This document shows, in pieces, positions 27,469 through 36,372 of a stretch of 64,000 nucleotides of DNA. The position numbers were made by a program, and so were the translations under genes. This stretch comes from Actinomycetota bacterium (GTDB taxonomy: Bacteria > Actinomycetota > Actinomycetes > Nanopelagicales > Nanopelagicaceae), in NCBI GenBank assembly GCA_026392775.1, contig JAPLBK010000038.1:1-64000 (forward strand), in the 5' to 3' direction. Every line of letters starts with the position of its first letter. The stretch's first letter is position 1. A model generated the notes under the pieces. The model made no database searches. It had not been told where the DNA came from and saw only the letters and a program-made list of their open reading frames with translations.

Positions 27469-28955
27469 TTGAGATTCATTATCCATTGGGTTAGTAAACG
27501 GACTCCATAGCCAGTTCCACCTTTAGGATTTTCGCCAGCATCACTATCACTACGACCTGTTCCAGCAATATCTAAATGAACCCAACGGCGATTACCTGCG
27601 AAGTGTTCAAGGAAAAGAGCTGCAGTAATTGAGCCTGCAGAATATTTCACTTTTCTGGCTATATGGTTGAAATCTGCAATATCACTTTCAAGGGCATCCT
27701 TATAATCATCAATTAAAGGCATGTGCCAAACTCGATCACCAGATTCGTGACCTGCAGTTTCAAAATCGCGTGCGAGTAGCTCATCGCGTGTATACATACC
27801 GGCATATTGCTTGCCAAGTCCAAGTGTTATTGAACCAGTTAAAGTTGCAATATCTACTAAATAATCTGGGTCTAAATTCTTATCAGCATATGCCAAGCCA
27901 TCAGCTAGAACTAAGCGACCTTCTGCATCTGTATCAATTACTTCAACTGTAGTTCCACCGTAGTGTGTAATGACATCACTGGGGCGCTGGGCTGTGCCTG
28001 AAAACGCATTCTCTGCACACATCATCAGAGCTGTTACTCGAATATTTGGTTGTAATTCTTCTAGCGCAGTCAGAGTTGCCAGAATTGCTGCAGCCCCTGC
28101 CATGTCACTTTTCATTGGAATCATCAAGTCATATGGACGCTTAAGATTAATTCCACCAGTGTCATATGTGATTCCTTTACCCACTAAAACAACATGTGGA
28201 AGGGCATTAATTGCATTTTTCTTCTTTGCAGGTGCGTACCCCACTTCAATAAAGCGCGGTCCAGGTTTTGGAGAAGAGTTACCAACTGCGCGCAATCCAC
28301 CAAAATCTTTAAGCTCTCTTCCTGCAAGTACTTTTACTGTGAGCCTGGTTCCTTTGGCGAATTCCTGTGCTTTAGTAGCCATCCACGCAGGATTTTTAAT
28401 ATTAGAAGGCGTATGCACCAAATCACGAGCGCGCGTAATTGCTTTCGAAATAGTGATAGCAACATTTATTACCTCTTTTTCATTTGTAGCAACTATGAAA
28501 GTTGGCTTGCCTGCAGGTTCTCCAGTTTTTAGATTCCAGAGGTAGGCACCTAAAGTCAAGGCAATTGCATGAGCCTTAACATCTTTATTACTAATTGCAC
28601 ATGCTGAATACACTGTGGTGTTCTTTCCGCGAACTTTTCTGGCAATCGCTGTTGCTGCCACACGAAATGAAGCAGTTGATGAATCACCAATTCCAACTAA
28701 AAAGATTCGATCTGTTTTAGCATCCTCGGCACTTACTGGTACTTCAAACAACTCTCCCGCTTTACCTGATGGCGAAAAAAATGAAAGTTCATCAACAAGG
28801 TTTATTTGAAAGAATTTCTCAACATCTCTAATTAAAGTTTCTGGACCAATAAATGAAAAGACACCCTCTGAATCTTTAGCAAAAGCGAGCGCAATTGAGT
28901 CAGCGTCTATCGCTAATGAGAGTTGAGGCTTGGCAGCTTTGAGTGTCCAGAACAT
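27465..28955 (-). CDS. pepA: Leucyl aminopeptidase (M17)
   Basis: 496 residues. The C-terminal catalytic domain carries VGKGITYDTGGINLK, MKSDMAGAA and NTDAEGRLVLADGLAYA, which hold the two zinc ions and catalytic Lys and Arg. It releases N-terminal residues in the cytoplasm for peptide turnover. First gene of the minus-strand chain, with a leaderless-type start: TAGCCT 7 bases before the ATG and no Shine-Dalgarno. Confidence 0.95.
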   Translation of the reverse strand: MFWTLKAAKPQLSLAIDADSIALAFAKDSEGVFSFIGPETLIRDVEKFFQINLVDELSFFSPSGKAGELFEVPVSAEDAKTDRIFLVGIGDSSTASFRVAATAIARKVRGKNTTVYSACAISNKDVKAHAIALTLGAYLWNLKTGEPAGKPTFIVATNEKEVINVAITISKAITRARDLVHTPSNIKNPAWMATKAQEFAKGTRLTVKVLAGRELKDFGGLRAVGNSSPKPGPRFIEVGYAPAKKKNAINALPHVVLVGKGITYDTGGINLKRPYDLMIPMKSDMAGAAAILATLTALEELQPNIRVTALMMCAENAFSGTAQRPSDVITHYGGTTVEVIDTDAEGRLVLADGLAYADKNLDPDYLVDIATLTGSITLGLGKQYAGMYTRDELLARDFETAGHESGDRVWHMPLIDDYKDALESDIADFNHIARKVKYSAGSITAALFLEHFAGNRRWVHLDIAGTGRSDSDAGENPKGGTGYGVRLLTQWIMNLK

Positions 28956-28962
28956 GCGTTGA

Positions 28963-28968
28963 AGGCTA
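28963..28968 (-). promoter_or_regulatory. Putative -10 for pepA (leaderless)
   Basis: TAGCCT on the minus strand, 7 bases before the pepA ATG at 28955, in the gap between pepA and the DUF3117 gene. Confidence 0.45.
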
Positions 28969-28983
28969 TCGCCTGTTAGTGAT

Positions 28984-29163
28984 TTACTTCTTAACTAATG
29001 CAACCGCGGCATGAAGTGCGGCGCTGAGATTATTAGCTTCTTCAGAGTTGAGTTCAACAACTAGACGTCCGCCACCTTCTAGTGGAATTCGCATCACGAG
29101 AGAGCGAGCCTCCTTGGTGACCTCCATTGGACCATCTCCGGTACGAGGTTTCATGGCTGCCAT
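28984..29163 (-). CDS. DUF3117 family protein
   Basis: 59 residues (MAAMKPRTGDGPMEVTKEAR at the start, a conserved IPLEGGGRLVVEL core). This is a very conserved small actinobacterial family of unknown function (Rv1211 type). A GGAG Shine-Dalgarno lies 9-10 bases upstream of the ATG at 29163. The 86-base gap upstream holds a possible promoter (TTGATT, 18 bases, TACGAG, weak). Synteny with dapD, LOG and htrA follows the Rv1201c-Rv1224 segment. Confidence 0.92.
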   Translation of the reverse strand: MAAMKPRTGDGPMEVTKEARSLVMRIPLEGGGRLVVELNSEEANNLSAALHAAVALVKK

Positions 29164-29249
29164 GTGGGGACTCCTTCAAAGATGGACGGGGAAAGTTCAA
29201 GAGGAGAAGTATCTCGTATTTAGAGCACAAGCGCGAAATCAATAAGGGT

Positions 29250-29441
29250 TTATAAGCCGAGAACCGCGCTCAATCTCGCTTTTCCCCTCGAAATTACGGC
29301 ATCAACTGCGCGCTCTGGCACTTTGAGCATTAGGGCAATCTCTCCTGGTGACATTTGGCGCATGTAGTGCAAGGTCAAGATGATCCGCTCTTCTTCGGGC
29401 AGCGAGGCCAGCACCTGGGCCAATGTTGGGGACTCGCTCAT
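29250..29441 (-). CDS. Sigma-70 region 4-only small protein
   Basis: 63 residues. ASLPEEERIILTLHYMRQMSPGEIALMLKVPERAVDAVISRGKARL matches the region 4 helix-turn-helix of ECF-type sigma factors, which contacts the -35 element. Region 2, needed for -10 recognition and core binding, is absent and the open frame does not extend to supply it. A TAGCCT hexamer 7 bases before the ATG suggests its own leaderless promoter, so it is unlikely to be a random remnant. It could modulate RNA polymerase or be a reduced sigE. Function unknown. Confidence 0.75.
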   Translation of the reverse strand: MSESPTLAQVLASLPEEERIILTLHYMRQMSPGEIALMLKVPERAVDAVISRGKARLSAVLGL

Positions 29442-29448
29442 GGTTCTA

Positions 29449-29454
29449 AGGCTA
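29449..29454 (-). promoter_or_regulatory. Putative -10 for the region 4-only gene
   Basis: TAGCCT on the minus strand, 7 bases before the ATG at 29441, no Shine-Dalgarno between. Confidence 0.45.
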
Positions 29455-29488
29455 CTGGCTTTTAACGCCTAGGCAGGTGAAGATGCTC

Positions 29489-29914
29489 TTAGCGGAATGT
29501 TCGTGCAAAGCGGGATAAAGAGATTCGCACACCAATATAGAGCGCAGGAAGCATCGCCAAAAAGAGTAAGCGAGGGGCGATGACTTCTTCAGACCAATCA
29601 AAGATCGTTGTCTGTGAAGTGAGTTCACGTAAATGAAATCGACCTGTGCCTTTGATTATTTTGCCTGTATGGAGCACATCGCACGTGTGTGGTGGTTGCC
29701 ATAAAGTAACTGTCATTGAATCTAGAACTCCTAGCGGACCTATTCCAGTAAATGCATTTATGGAAGTTCCAACACCTTCGGTTATTTCTGATGTCACCCA
29801 GACTTTAGTCTGAAGCATCCATTCACCTTGTTTTTCCCATTGCGCTAGCGAATCCCAAACTTTTTGAATGGGTGCATCAATCTTCAAAGAGATCGCTATG
29901 TGATTACTAGACAT
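29489..29914 (-). CDS. SRPBCC (START-like) family protein
   Basis: 141 residues. It starts HIAISLKIDAPIQKVWDSLAQWEKQGEWM, the usual first strand and helix of the SRPBCC fold, with a later amphipathic ending (LLFLAMLPALYIGVRISL) that may associate with membrane. Such proteins bind hydrophobic ligands. It begins directly at the stop of the LOG gene, forming a two-gene unit. Ligand unknown. Confidence 0.8.
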   Translation of the reverse strand: MSSNHIAISLKIDAPIQKVWDSLAQWEKQGEWMLQTKVWVTSEITEGVGTSINAFTGIGPLGVLDSMTVTLWQPPHTCDVLHTGKIIKGTGRFHLRELTSQTTIFDWSEEVIAPRLLFLAMLPALYIGVRISLSRFARTFR

Positions 29915-30445
29915 TTAGGAGCACGCCTTAAGAGCTTGTGAAACATCTGTTGTCCAAGAAATTAAATCACGCATACCTGGTTTAATAAAGTTCTCAACTT
30001 CTAAGTGCTCAACTAATTCATGTAGTGGGTTATAAACTCCAAATGGATCCAGGATTACAACTGGTTTATTGTGAAACTTTAAATAACGTCCTACCCAAAT
30101 CTCAAAAAATTCTTCAAGAGTCCCAGCACCACCCGGCAAAGTAATGAATGCATCCGCGATTTCTGTAATCATTGCTTTACGCTCGCCCATCGTTTCAACG
30201 ATATGTAATTCATCATTATCGTGATCAGCAAATTCAATATCAACAAGGGCTTGTGGAATAACACCGATAGTTCGTCCACCACCCTGACGAGCTCCCCTAG
30301 AAACTGCGCCCATCATTGAGATATGACCGCCCCCGGTTACTAATTCCCATGAGTTAGCTGCAATAGCGGTGCCAAGATCAAAGGCCAGGTCGACATACTT
30401 TGGGTCAATCGTTGGCGATGATGAACAAAAGACTGCGATGCGCAT
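29915..30445 (-). CDS. LOG-family (TIGR00730) Rossmann protein
   Basis: 176 residues from ATG 30445 (MRIAVFCSSS); the longer frame would run into dapD. Motifs PGGAGTLEEFFEIW and GGGHISMMGAVSRGA identify the LOG family: cytokinin riboside 5'-monophosphate phosphoribohydrolase, AMP nucleosidase-like. It would release a base from a nucleoside monophosphate. Start and -10 spacing (TATCCT, 7 bases) support this shorter model. Divergent from dapD, 30 bases apart, like Rv1205 near dapD in Mycobacterium. Confidence 0.9.
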   Translation of the reverse strand: MRIAVFCSSSPTIDPKYVDLAFDLGTAIAANSWELVTGGGHISMMGAVSRGARQGGGRTIGVIPQALVDIEFADHDNDELHIVETMGERKAMITEIADAFITLPGGAGTLEEFFEIWVGRYLKFHNKPVVILDPFGVYNPLHELVEHLEVENFIKPGMRDLISWTTDVSQALKACS

Positions 30446-30452
30446 ACGGGTA

Positions 30453-30469
30453 AGGATAGGGGTTAGGCT
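30453..30469. promoter_or_regulatory. Back-to-back -10 elements for LOG and dapD
   Basis: Towards LOG (minus strand): TATCCT (30453-30458), 7 bases before the ATG. Towards dapD (plus strand): TAGGCT (30464-30469), 6 bases before the ATG. The whole intergenic gap is 30 bases, so each -35 region must lie in the other gene or be dispensable. Confidence 0.45.
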
Positions 30470-30475
30470 TAGGAC

Positions 30476-31393
30476 ATGACGACCATCGCATCTGGCCACG
30501 GCATTGCAACGATGGCTGCCGGGAAAACTCTCGATGTCTGGTTTCCGTCGCCGCAACTTGGTGCACTTGCAGCAACTGTTCCCAGTGAACTAGCGGCATT
30601 AGTTGGAAGCGATGATGCCCGTGGAGTAACACGTGAATTAGTTAAAGTTGAAATTGATATAACAGTGGCGCCAGCTGATGCCAAAGATGCTTATTTACGT
30701 TTGCACTTGCTTTCATATCGCTTAGTTAAGCCTCACGGAGTTGTACTTGATGGCATCTTTGGCTTACTCAACAATGTTGTTTGGACAAACTTTGGACCTT
30801 GTGCCGTTGAGGGCTTTGAATCAACTCGAGCGCGCCTGAAAGCTGCGCACGGTCACGTCACTGTTCTTTCTGTCGATAAATTCCCACGTATGGTTGATTA
30901 CGTAATACCAAGTGGAGTACGTATTGCAGATGCAGATCGCGTAAGACTGGGCGCATATTTAGCTTCTGGCACAACAGTCATGCACGAAGGATTTGTTAAC
31001 TTCAATGCCGGAACACTTGGAACCTCGATGGTTGAAGGCCGCATCTCAGCTGGAGTTGTTGTTGGTGATGGCTCAGATATTGGTGGTGGCGCATCCATTA
31101 TGGGAACGCTCAGTGGCGGTGGAAAAGAAGTTATTTCAATCGGTGAAAAATCACTTCTAGGCGCAAACTCTGGTTGTGGAATTTCACTTGGCGATAACTG
31201 TGTGATTGAAGCTGGAACTTATGTGACAGCTGCCTCAAAAGTTCGTTTACCTGATGGAGAAATTGTGAAGGCCGCAGCACTCTCTGGTGGCAACAATTTA
31301 TTGTTTCGTCGTAACTCTCTTGATGGTGCACTTGAAGCAATTAACCGAACTGGCACTTGGGGCGGACTTAATTCAATTCTGCACGCTAACTAA
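30476..31393 (+). CDS. dapD: Tetrahydrodipicolinate N-succinyltransferase DapD
   Basis: 305 residues of the long actinobacterial DapD type. It transfers succinyl from succinyl-CoA to tetrahydrodipicolinate in meso-DAP and lysine synthesis, the step before DapC (15295-16359). Left-handed beta-helix repeats run through residues about 150-260 (GTTVMHEGFVNFNAGTLG, VGDGSDIGGGASIMG). The last 21 bases overlap the converging SpoIID gene. Leaderless-type start. Confidence 0.93.
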   Translation: MTTIASGHGIATMAAGKTLDVWFPSPQLGALAATVPSELAALVGSDDARGVTRELVKVEIDITVAPADAKDAYLRLHLLSYRLVKPHGVVLDGIFGLLNNVVWTNFGPCAVEGFESTRARLKAAHGHVTVLSVDKFPRMVDYVIPSGVRIADADRVRLGAYLASGTTVMHEGFVNFNAGTLGTSMVEGRISAGVVVGDGSDIGGGASIMGTLSGGGKEVISIGEKSLLGANSGCGISLGDNCVIEAGTYVTAASKVRLPDGEIVKAAALSGGNNLLFRRNSLDGALEAINRTGTWGGLNSILHAN

Positions 31394-32608
31394 GCTAAAC
31401 CAGGCTGAAGGTATTTTAGTTCTACTTCTAAAAGTCTCACCACGCAGCGCTACCTGCACGCCAGTGCTAGATGTTGCTTGAATCGAAGCAACGGTGCCAC
31501 TCTCATTTACTCCTAGGATTTCTAAACTCACTACATCAGGTAAAAGAAAAGCTGCAGCAATTATGCTTTGTGGAACTTCTCGATTCCAGGTAACAAATCG
31601 TGGGTTGAGTATTAAATCTAATGAGCCCGGATCATCAACAATCTGCGTGTAATCCCTACTACTTCCCCAGGCATTGATGGCCAGCTCTGTCTTTCCCCCT
31701 GATGAAGAGAAGAAATAAGCCGTAATTGGTAATCCCAATTGTGTGATTGTTAAGCCTGCAGTTCGCAAAATAATTTCTTTCCAAATTACTCCGTGTTTCT
31801 TTTCAATTTCTTTTGCATACCCTAGGAAAGTTTGATCAGAAATCGAGCCATATAAATCACAGTCACACACCGTCCTATAAATACCTGCTTTACTCAAGGC
31901 ATAGGTGCGAGAAGCAATTGCTTGAGCTTCTAGCGCGGCATTCGGCCAAAAAGATGGCATCTCGCTAATACCCCAAAGATATTCATCAGCTAAGCGCACC
32001 GTATTAGTCATTTCAATCCGATATCCTGATGGGCTCTTGACCGCCTTTACTTGAATCTGTCCATATCTATATTTCTGAGTCAAGGCTGAGTGATTAACTG
32101 AAACAACTGTATCGGGGCCCTCTAAATAGCGAGTACCTGCCCAACGAATTGTGAAAACTTTGCTTCGAGGCAGTACCTGCGTGGTTTTTCCAAGAGTTAT
32201 TCGTGGACTGACTGTAGAGCCAATAATTGAGAAAGATATCGAGTCAGCCATTGAAAATACAGGAATAACGCTCTCACTCCCCATATCACCTTGGATGATC
32301 TGAAGCTGGGATCCTTTTACAGTGCTTGAAATCTTTGCACTAGAGAGTAGGTGACCGATGTTAACTCGCAGAATTCTGGAATCATCTTTTTGCTCAATCT
32401 CAACATCTTTATAGAAATACTTTATGATCTGTTCGAAACTTTGTCCGGCTAGTGCCATAGAGCGCGCACCCATCTGACTTAACCCAACCCCATGTCCATA
32501 TCCCGAACCTTGAAAGGAAAAGGTTGTAGGAATATCTGTTGCGTGAGCTATCGGAATTAAAGATGAAAACACAAAAAGTAAGGCAAGAAAAGCTTTAGAT
32601 ATCCTCAT
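31373..32608 (-). CDS. SpoIID/LytB-domain exported protein
   Basis: 411 residues with a signal peptide (about 1-24, cleavage probably after AHA, no lipobox). The first motif after the signal, FQGSGYGHGVGLSQMGARSMA, is the SpoIID/LytB signature, and WPNAALEAQAIASRTYAL is the second conserved block. The family includes lytic transglycosylases acting on denuded peptidoglycan. It follows the polysaccharide ABC ATPase with a 14-base overlap, suggesting an envelope role. Confidence 0.88.
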   Translation of the reverse strand: MRISKAFLALLFVFSSLIPIAHATDIPTTFSFQGSGYGHGVGLSQMGARSMALAGQSFEQIIKYFYKDVEIEQKDDSRILRVNIGHLLSSAKISSTVKGSQLQIIQGDMGSESVIPVFSMADSISFSIIGSTVSPRITLGKTTQVLPRSKVFTIRWAGTRYLEGPDTVVSVNHSALTQKYRYGQIQVKAVKSPSGYRIEMTNTVRLADEYLWGISEMPSFWPNAALEAQAIASRTYALSKAGIYRTVCDCDLYGSISDQTFLGYAKEIEKKHGVIWKEIILRTAGLTITQLGLPITAYFFSSSGGKTELAINAWGSSRDYTQIVDDPGSLDLILNPRFVTWNREVPQSIIAAAFLLPDVVSLEILGVNESGTVASIQATSSTGVQVALRGETFRSRTKIPSAWFSLVSVQN

Positions 32609-33368
32609 CGATGGCCGCGCTCTTTCCTACCTGCAAAAACTCGCGATATGCATTTATTACAACCTTTGGTTCCCCGCGTTGAACAAGCTTTCCTTTATGG
32701 AGCCAAGCAACGTCATTACAGACATCTTCTAAAGTCGCCATCGCATGGCTAACCAGAATTAATGCACGATCATCACTTCGTAGTTCTTTAATGCGGTTGA
32801 GTGATTTCTCTTTAAACTTTGCATCACCAGTACTCAACGCCTCATCAACAATTAAAATATCTGGGCGAACAGTTGCCGCAACAGAGAAAGCTAGGCGGGC
32901 ATACATACCTGATGAATACGTGCGCATCGGCGCATCAATTGCCTCTCCTAGTTCAGAAAAGTCAGCGATTTCTTCGAAGTGGCTATCAATTTCATCACGT
33001 GACATACCTGCAGCTAATCCACCTAAATAGACATTGTCACGGCCTGACATGGATGGATTAAAGCCAACTCCAAGTGCCAGCAAAGTACTGACGCTTCCAT
33101 AGACTTCAATTCGCCCCTGTGAGGGTGGCAAAATTCCTGCAATAACGCGCATCAACGAGGATTTTCCGGCGCCATTTGATCCAATAATTCCTAATACCTG
33201 GCCATACGTGACATCAAGATTAACTTCATCCAGCGCGCGGATAACGCGAGTTTGTTTTCCTCCACGTCCCAATGACTTAACACGTGCTTTTAAAGTTGGT
33301 CTGCGATCAATTGCAGTGGTGTATGTAAGACCAAGACCGCGAACTGATACGGCAATTTCATTGGTCAT
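32595..33368 (-). CDS. Polysaccharide/teichoic acid-type ABC exporter ATPase
   Basis: 257 residues from ATG 33368 (MTNEIAVSVRGL), 7 bases after the permease gene. Walker A GSNGAGKSSLMR, signature YSSGMYARLAFSVA and Walker B ILIVDEALSTGD, with the loop FNPSMSGRDNVYLGG typical of Wzt/TagH-like ATPases. It pairs with the permease 33376-34203 to export a lipid-linked glycan. No carbohydrate-binding C-terminal domain is present. Confidence 0.92.
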   Translation of the reverse strand: MTNEIAVSVRGLGLTYTTAIDRRPTLKARVKSLGRGGKQTRVIRALDEVNLDVTYGQVLGIIGSNGAGKSSLMRVIAGILPPSQGRIEVYGSVSTLLALGVGFNPSMSGRDNVYLGGLAAGMSRDEIDSHFEEIADFSELGEAIDAPMRTYSSGMYARLAFSVAATVRPDILIVDEALSTGDAKFKEKSLNRIKELRSDDRALILVSHAMATLEDVCNDVAWLHKGKLVQRGEPKVVINAYREFLQVGKSAAIDEDI

Positions 33369-33375
33369 ATGTGGG

Positions 33376-34203
33376 CTAAAGACGGACGGCAAATTCACGC
33401 TCCCTTGATAAGAAGAAGTATGTCCCAATCAAGAAAATACCAACTGCCCAACCAAGTCCAATGAGCATGTGAGAAGCAAGAGGTGCCTGTCCATGTACTA
33501 ATGCACGCGACCAACTATCTAAAATTGGAAACAGCGGATTAAAGAGTTCAAGGGTTCTTAATTGTGGTTTCAAATCTGAAGCTTCATACAAAATTGGTGA
33601 CAAGTACAAAAGAGTGCGCGTCATATAAGGCAAGAAACTAGCAATATCGCGGAAATACACATTGATACAGGAAATAGTCACTGCAAGACCTAGCGCCAAC
33701 AACATTGTTATTAGAAGCACTGGAATAGCCCATAACATCTGCCAAGAAAAGGGCAGGCCTATAACTGTTCTGATTACCAGAAAAACTGCCAGTGTTGGCA
33801 GGAATTTAAAGATTGCTATAACAACTGCTGAGACTGGCAACATAATGCGAGGAAAGGCTGTATTTAAAATTAAGCGCTGACCGGCAGTAATTGATTTAAC
33901 ACCACCTGTAAGTGAGTTAGCTACTAGGTAGAAAAGGAAAAGCGTTGCAGTCAGGTGTGCATATCGAGTGCTATTAGATGATCCACTAATGATTACAATC
34001 AACAAGAAATAAACTGCTGATAACAACAACGGATTCAGTACTAGCCATAACTGACCAAATGCTGAGTCAAAATGCTGTTCGCGAAGTTCAGAGCGCGAGT
34101 ATTCAGATATAAACGTCCTGCGCGACCAGAGAGATTTCCAATATCGCCTCAGTGGTGGCAGGCCAGCACGAAAAGGCTCATAGACCTGCATTGGAGTGCT
34201 CAC
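33376..34203 (-). CDS. ABC-2 type polysaccharide export permease
   Basis: 275 residues if started at GTG 34203, which overlaps the glycosyltransferase stop as GTGA; the open frame reaches 34263. Six hydrophobic helices and the FGQLWLVLNPLLLSAVYFLLI opening are typical of Wzm/TagG permeases. Partner of the ATPase just downstream. Confidence 0.88.
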   Translation of the reverse strand: MSTPMQVYEPFRAGLPPLRRYWKSLWSRRTFISEYSRSELREQHFDSAFGQLWLVLNPLLLSAVYFLLIVIISGSSNSTRYAHLTATLFLFYLVANSLTGGVKSITAGQRLILNTAFPRIMLPVSAVVIAIFKFLPTLAVFLVIRTVIGLPFSWQMLWAIPVLLITMLLALGLAVTISCINVYFRDIASFLPYMTRTLLYLSPILYEASDLKPQLRTLELFNPLFPILDSWSRALVHGQAPLASHMLIGLGWAVGIFLIGTYFFLSREREFAVRL

Positions 34204-35210
34204 GGTCGTAAGGTTACCGCAGGCGCTAACGACTTTGGCGAAGTTAGAAAGCCAATACCCCATGTCATATGCATTGTCAGCAAAATAAGTGGCAGTGAGA
34301 CAAACTCACCGAGTGATTTACCAATTCTTGCCGATGCAATAAGAATAAATAAAGCATAAGTCAGTGCTGGTAAGAAGAGAATAGGTGAAACTAACGCACC
34401 GAGGATCAATGATGAAACAACGCCAATTACTGTAAATGGAGGGGCAAGATACCTGAAATTAACTGTGCCTTCATGTCTGCGAGAAACAACTCGACGCCAA
34501 CGTCCATATTCAAAATACTGTTTCGCAAGTGCTACAACAGTTGAGCGTGGGCGGTAAGTAACAACTAATCGAGGATCAAAATAAATGGTTCCCCCAGCTG
34601 CACGCAATCGAAAGTTTAACTCCCAATCCTGTGCACGTGTAAATCTCTCATCAAATCCCCCAACAGCCAGTAAAGCTTTTTTTCTAAATGCTCCTAGATA
34701 AACCGTATCTACCGATGCGGCCCCACCACCTGTGTGAAAACGAGAGGCTCCAACACCTAATGGGCTGCGCATTGCTCCTGCCACACTCCTCTCAAAAACT
34801 GTATGGCCTTGTGCGGCCATAATGCCGCCAACATTGACAGCGCCAGTATCTTTTAAGATTTCAAAAGCTAGGGATAGATAATCATGTGGAATTCTAGAGT
34901 GACCATCTACACGCACAATGATTGAGTATCTACTTGCAGCAACTGCCAGATTGAGACCTGCAGCAGTGCGCCCTGTAGGATTTGAAACAACCACAACACG
35001 CGAATCCGCTTTAGCTAATGAGTCAGCAATTACTTCAGTTCCATCATGGGATGGTCCAACAGCTAAAATAATTTCAATCTCACCTGCAAAACTCTGATCA
35101 AGAACAGCCTTCACAGCCTCTTCTAAATATTTAGATTCGTTGAGAACCGGCAGGATGACTGAGATTTTGGGCTCCGGTGAGCCATATAACTCATTTGCTG
35201 ATGTCGTCAT
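34200..35210 (-). CDS. Glycosyltransferase family 2 with membrane helices
   Basis: 336 residues. The GT-A start is KISVILPVLNESKYLEEAVKAVL; IIVRVDGHSRIP gives the DxD-like motif; GGFDERFTRAQDWELNFRLRAAG is the acceptor/catalytic region. Two to three helices at the C-terminus (about 250-310). It probably adds a sugar to a lipid-linked glycan exported by the ABC pair downstream. Divergent from the LCP gene, 36 bases apart. Confidence 0.88.
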   Translation of the reverse strand: MTTSANELYGSPEPKISVILPVLNESKYLEEAVKAVLDQSFAGEIEIILAVGPSHDGTEVIADSLAKADSRVVVVSNPTGRTAAGLNLAVAASRYSIIVRVDGHSRIPHDYLSLAFEILKDTGAVNVGGIMAAQGHTVFERSVAGAMRSPLGVGASRFHTGGGAASVDTVYLGAFRKKALLAVGGFDERFTRAQDWELNFRLRAAGGTIYFDPRLVVTYRPRSTVVALAKQYFEYGRWRRVVSRRHEGTVNFRYLAPPFTVIGVVSSLILGALVSPILFLPALTYALFILIASARIGKSLGEFVSLPLILLTMHMTWGIGFLTSPKSLAPAVTLRP

Positions 35211-35219
35211 AACCCCTAC

Positions 35220-35240
35220 ACCGTATCGTCCAAGTACTCT
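35220..35240. promoter_or_regulatory. Divergent -10 elements for the glycosyltransferase and LCP genes
   Basis: Plus strand TACTCT (35235-35240) lies 6 bases before the LCP GTG at 35247. Minus strand TACGGT (35220-35225) lies 9 bases before the glycosyltransferase ATG. No Shine-Dalgarno is seen for either gene. Confidence 0.4.
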
Positions 35241-35246
35241 TACACG

Positions 35247-36362
35247 GTGAGAGCGACGCGACCAATACGCATTATTACCTCACTATCCCTAGCCGTTGTC
35301 GCCATCTCCGCGTTTTCTTGGTTGGGTTTGGGCCAAGTCAGCGGAGCAATTAATCGCATCGATGTATTTGGCTCACTAGATAATCGCCCAGATAAGCCCA
35401 GTTCTGCACTTAATTATTTATTAGTGGGTTCAGATACACGTGAAGGCTTAACTAAAGAACAATCAAAGTTATTGCGCGTAGGAACCACTAAGGCAGCAGC
35501 AGGTGCTCGATCAGACACCATGCTTCTGATCCACATTAGTAAGTCTCGTGACAAAGCAACAATCATTTCTATTCCCCGAGATTCCCTTGTGACCATTCCT
35601 GAGCATCCTTCTTCCCTCAATAAAGAAAAAATTGTTCCTGCAGCAAAAGGAAAAATTAACTCAGCTTTTGCTTGGGGTGGTGCCTCACTATTAATTCAAA
35701 CTATTGAAGAAGAAACCAACATAAAAATTGATCACTATGTTGAAATTGGTTTTGCCGGTTTTGCTGGAATGGTAGATGCTTTGGGTGGAATTGATGTTTG
35801 CACAAAGCGCGATATTGATGATCCAAACAGTCACTTGGTTTTGAAAGCTGGTGTCCATACTCTTGATGGAATTGAATCGCTCAAGTACGTTCGTACCCGT
35901 GACTTTGATGGAATGGGCGATCTTGGGCGTATGCAGCGTCAACAGCAATTCATGAGCGCCGTCCTAAGAAAAGTGACAAGTACTGGAGTTCTTCTCAATC
36001 CAATTAAGTTAGTCAATTTTTTCAATGCAACTATTGCAACAGTTCGGACAGATTCTCAGCTCAATCGAAATGACTTGATTGTTCTGGCTAAACAACTCAA
36101 GAATCTCTCCCCAAGTAAAGTGCGCACTTTGACCATTCCTTTAGGTGATGCAAATGCGCGCGTACCAGGTCTTGGATCTGTTGTAATCTGGGATTCTGCC
36201 TTAGCACCTGATCTATTTAACCGCTTACGTGAAGATTTACCCTTAGTTGATGAGGTAACCCCTTCACCATCAGCATCATCCAGCGCGTCAGCATCACCAA
36301 CTGTGATTGATAAATTTAAGACTCGTACCGCCGATGAAAATCCCTGCGGAGCACTGAAGTAA
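35247..36362 (+). CDS. LytR-CpsA-Psr (LCP) family glycan ligase
   Basis: 371 residues. An N-terminal membrane anchor (about 7-27) is followed by the LCP domain: YLLVGSDTREG, RSDTMLLIHI, IISIPRDSLV, INSAFAWGG and the YVRTRDFDGMGDLGRMQRQQ block. LCP enzymes attach lipid-linked glycopolymers to peptidoglycan. The C-terminus is Ser/Ala/Pro rich. GTG start of the leaderless type. The neighbouring GT, ABC exporter and ugd suggest one surface-glycan pathway. Confidence 0.93.
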   Translation: MRATRPIRIITSLSLAVVAISAFSWLGLGQVSGAINRIDVFGSLDNRPDKPSSALNYLLVGSDTREGLTKEQSKLLRVGTTKAAAGARSDTMLLIHISKSRDKATIISIPRDSLVTIPEHPSSLNKEKIVPAAKGKINSAFAWGGASLLIQTIEEETNIKIDHYVEIGFAGFAGMVDALGGIDVCTKRDIDDPNSHLVLKAGVHTLDGIESLKYVRTRDFDGMGDLGRMQRQQQFMSAVLRKVTSTGVLLNPIKLVNFFNATIATVRTDSQLNRNDLIVLAKQLKNLSPSKVRTLTIPLGDANARVPGLGSVVIWDSALAPDLFNRLREDLPLVDEVTPSPSASSSASASPTVIDKFKTRTADENPCGALK

Positions 36363-36372
36363 ACTCACGCCC

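Noticed and set aside
27970..28545. 191-codon plus-strand frame inside pepA.
   Set aside because: Shadow of pepA, whose M17 motifs are on the minus strand.
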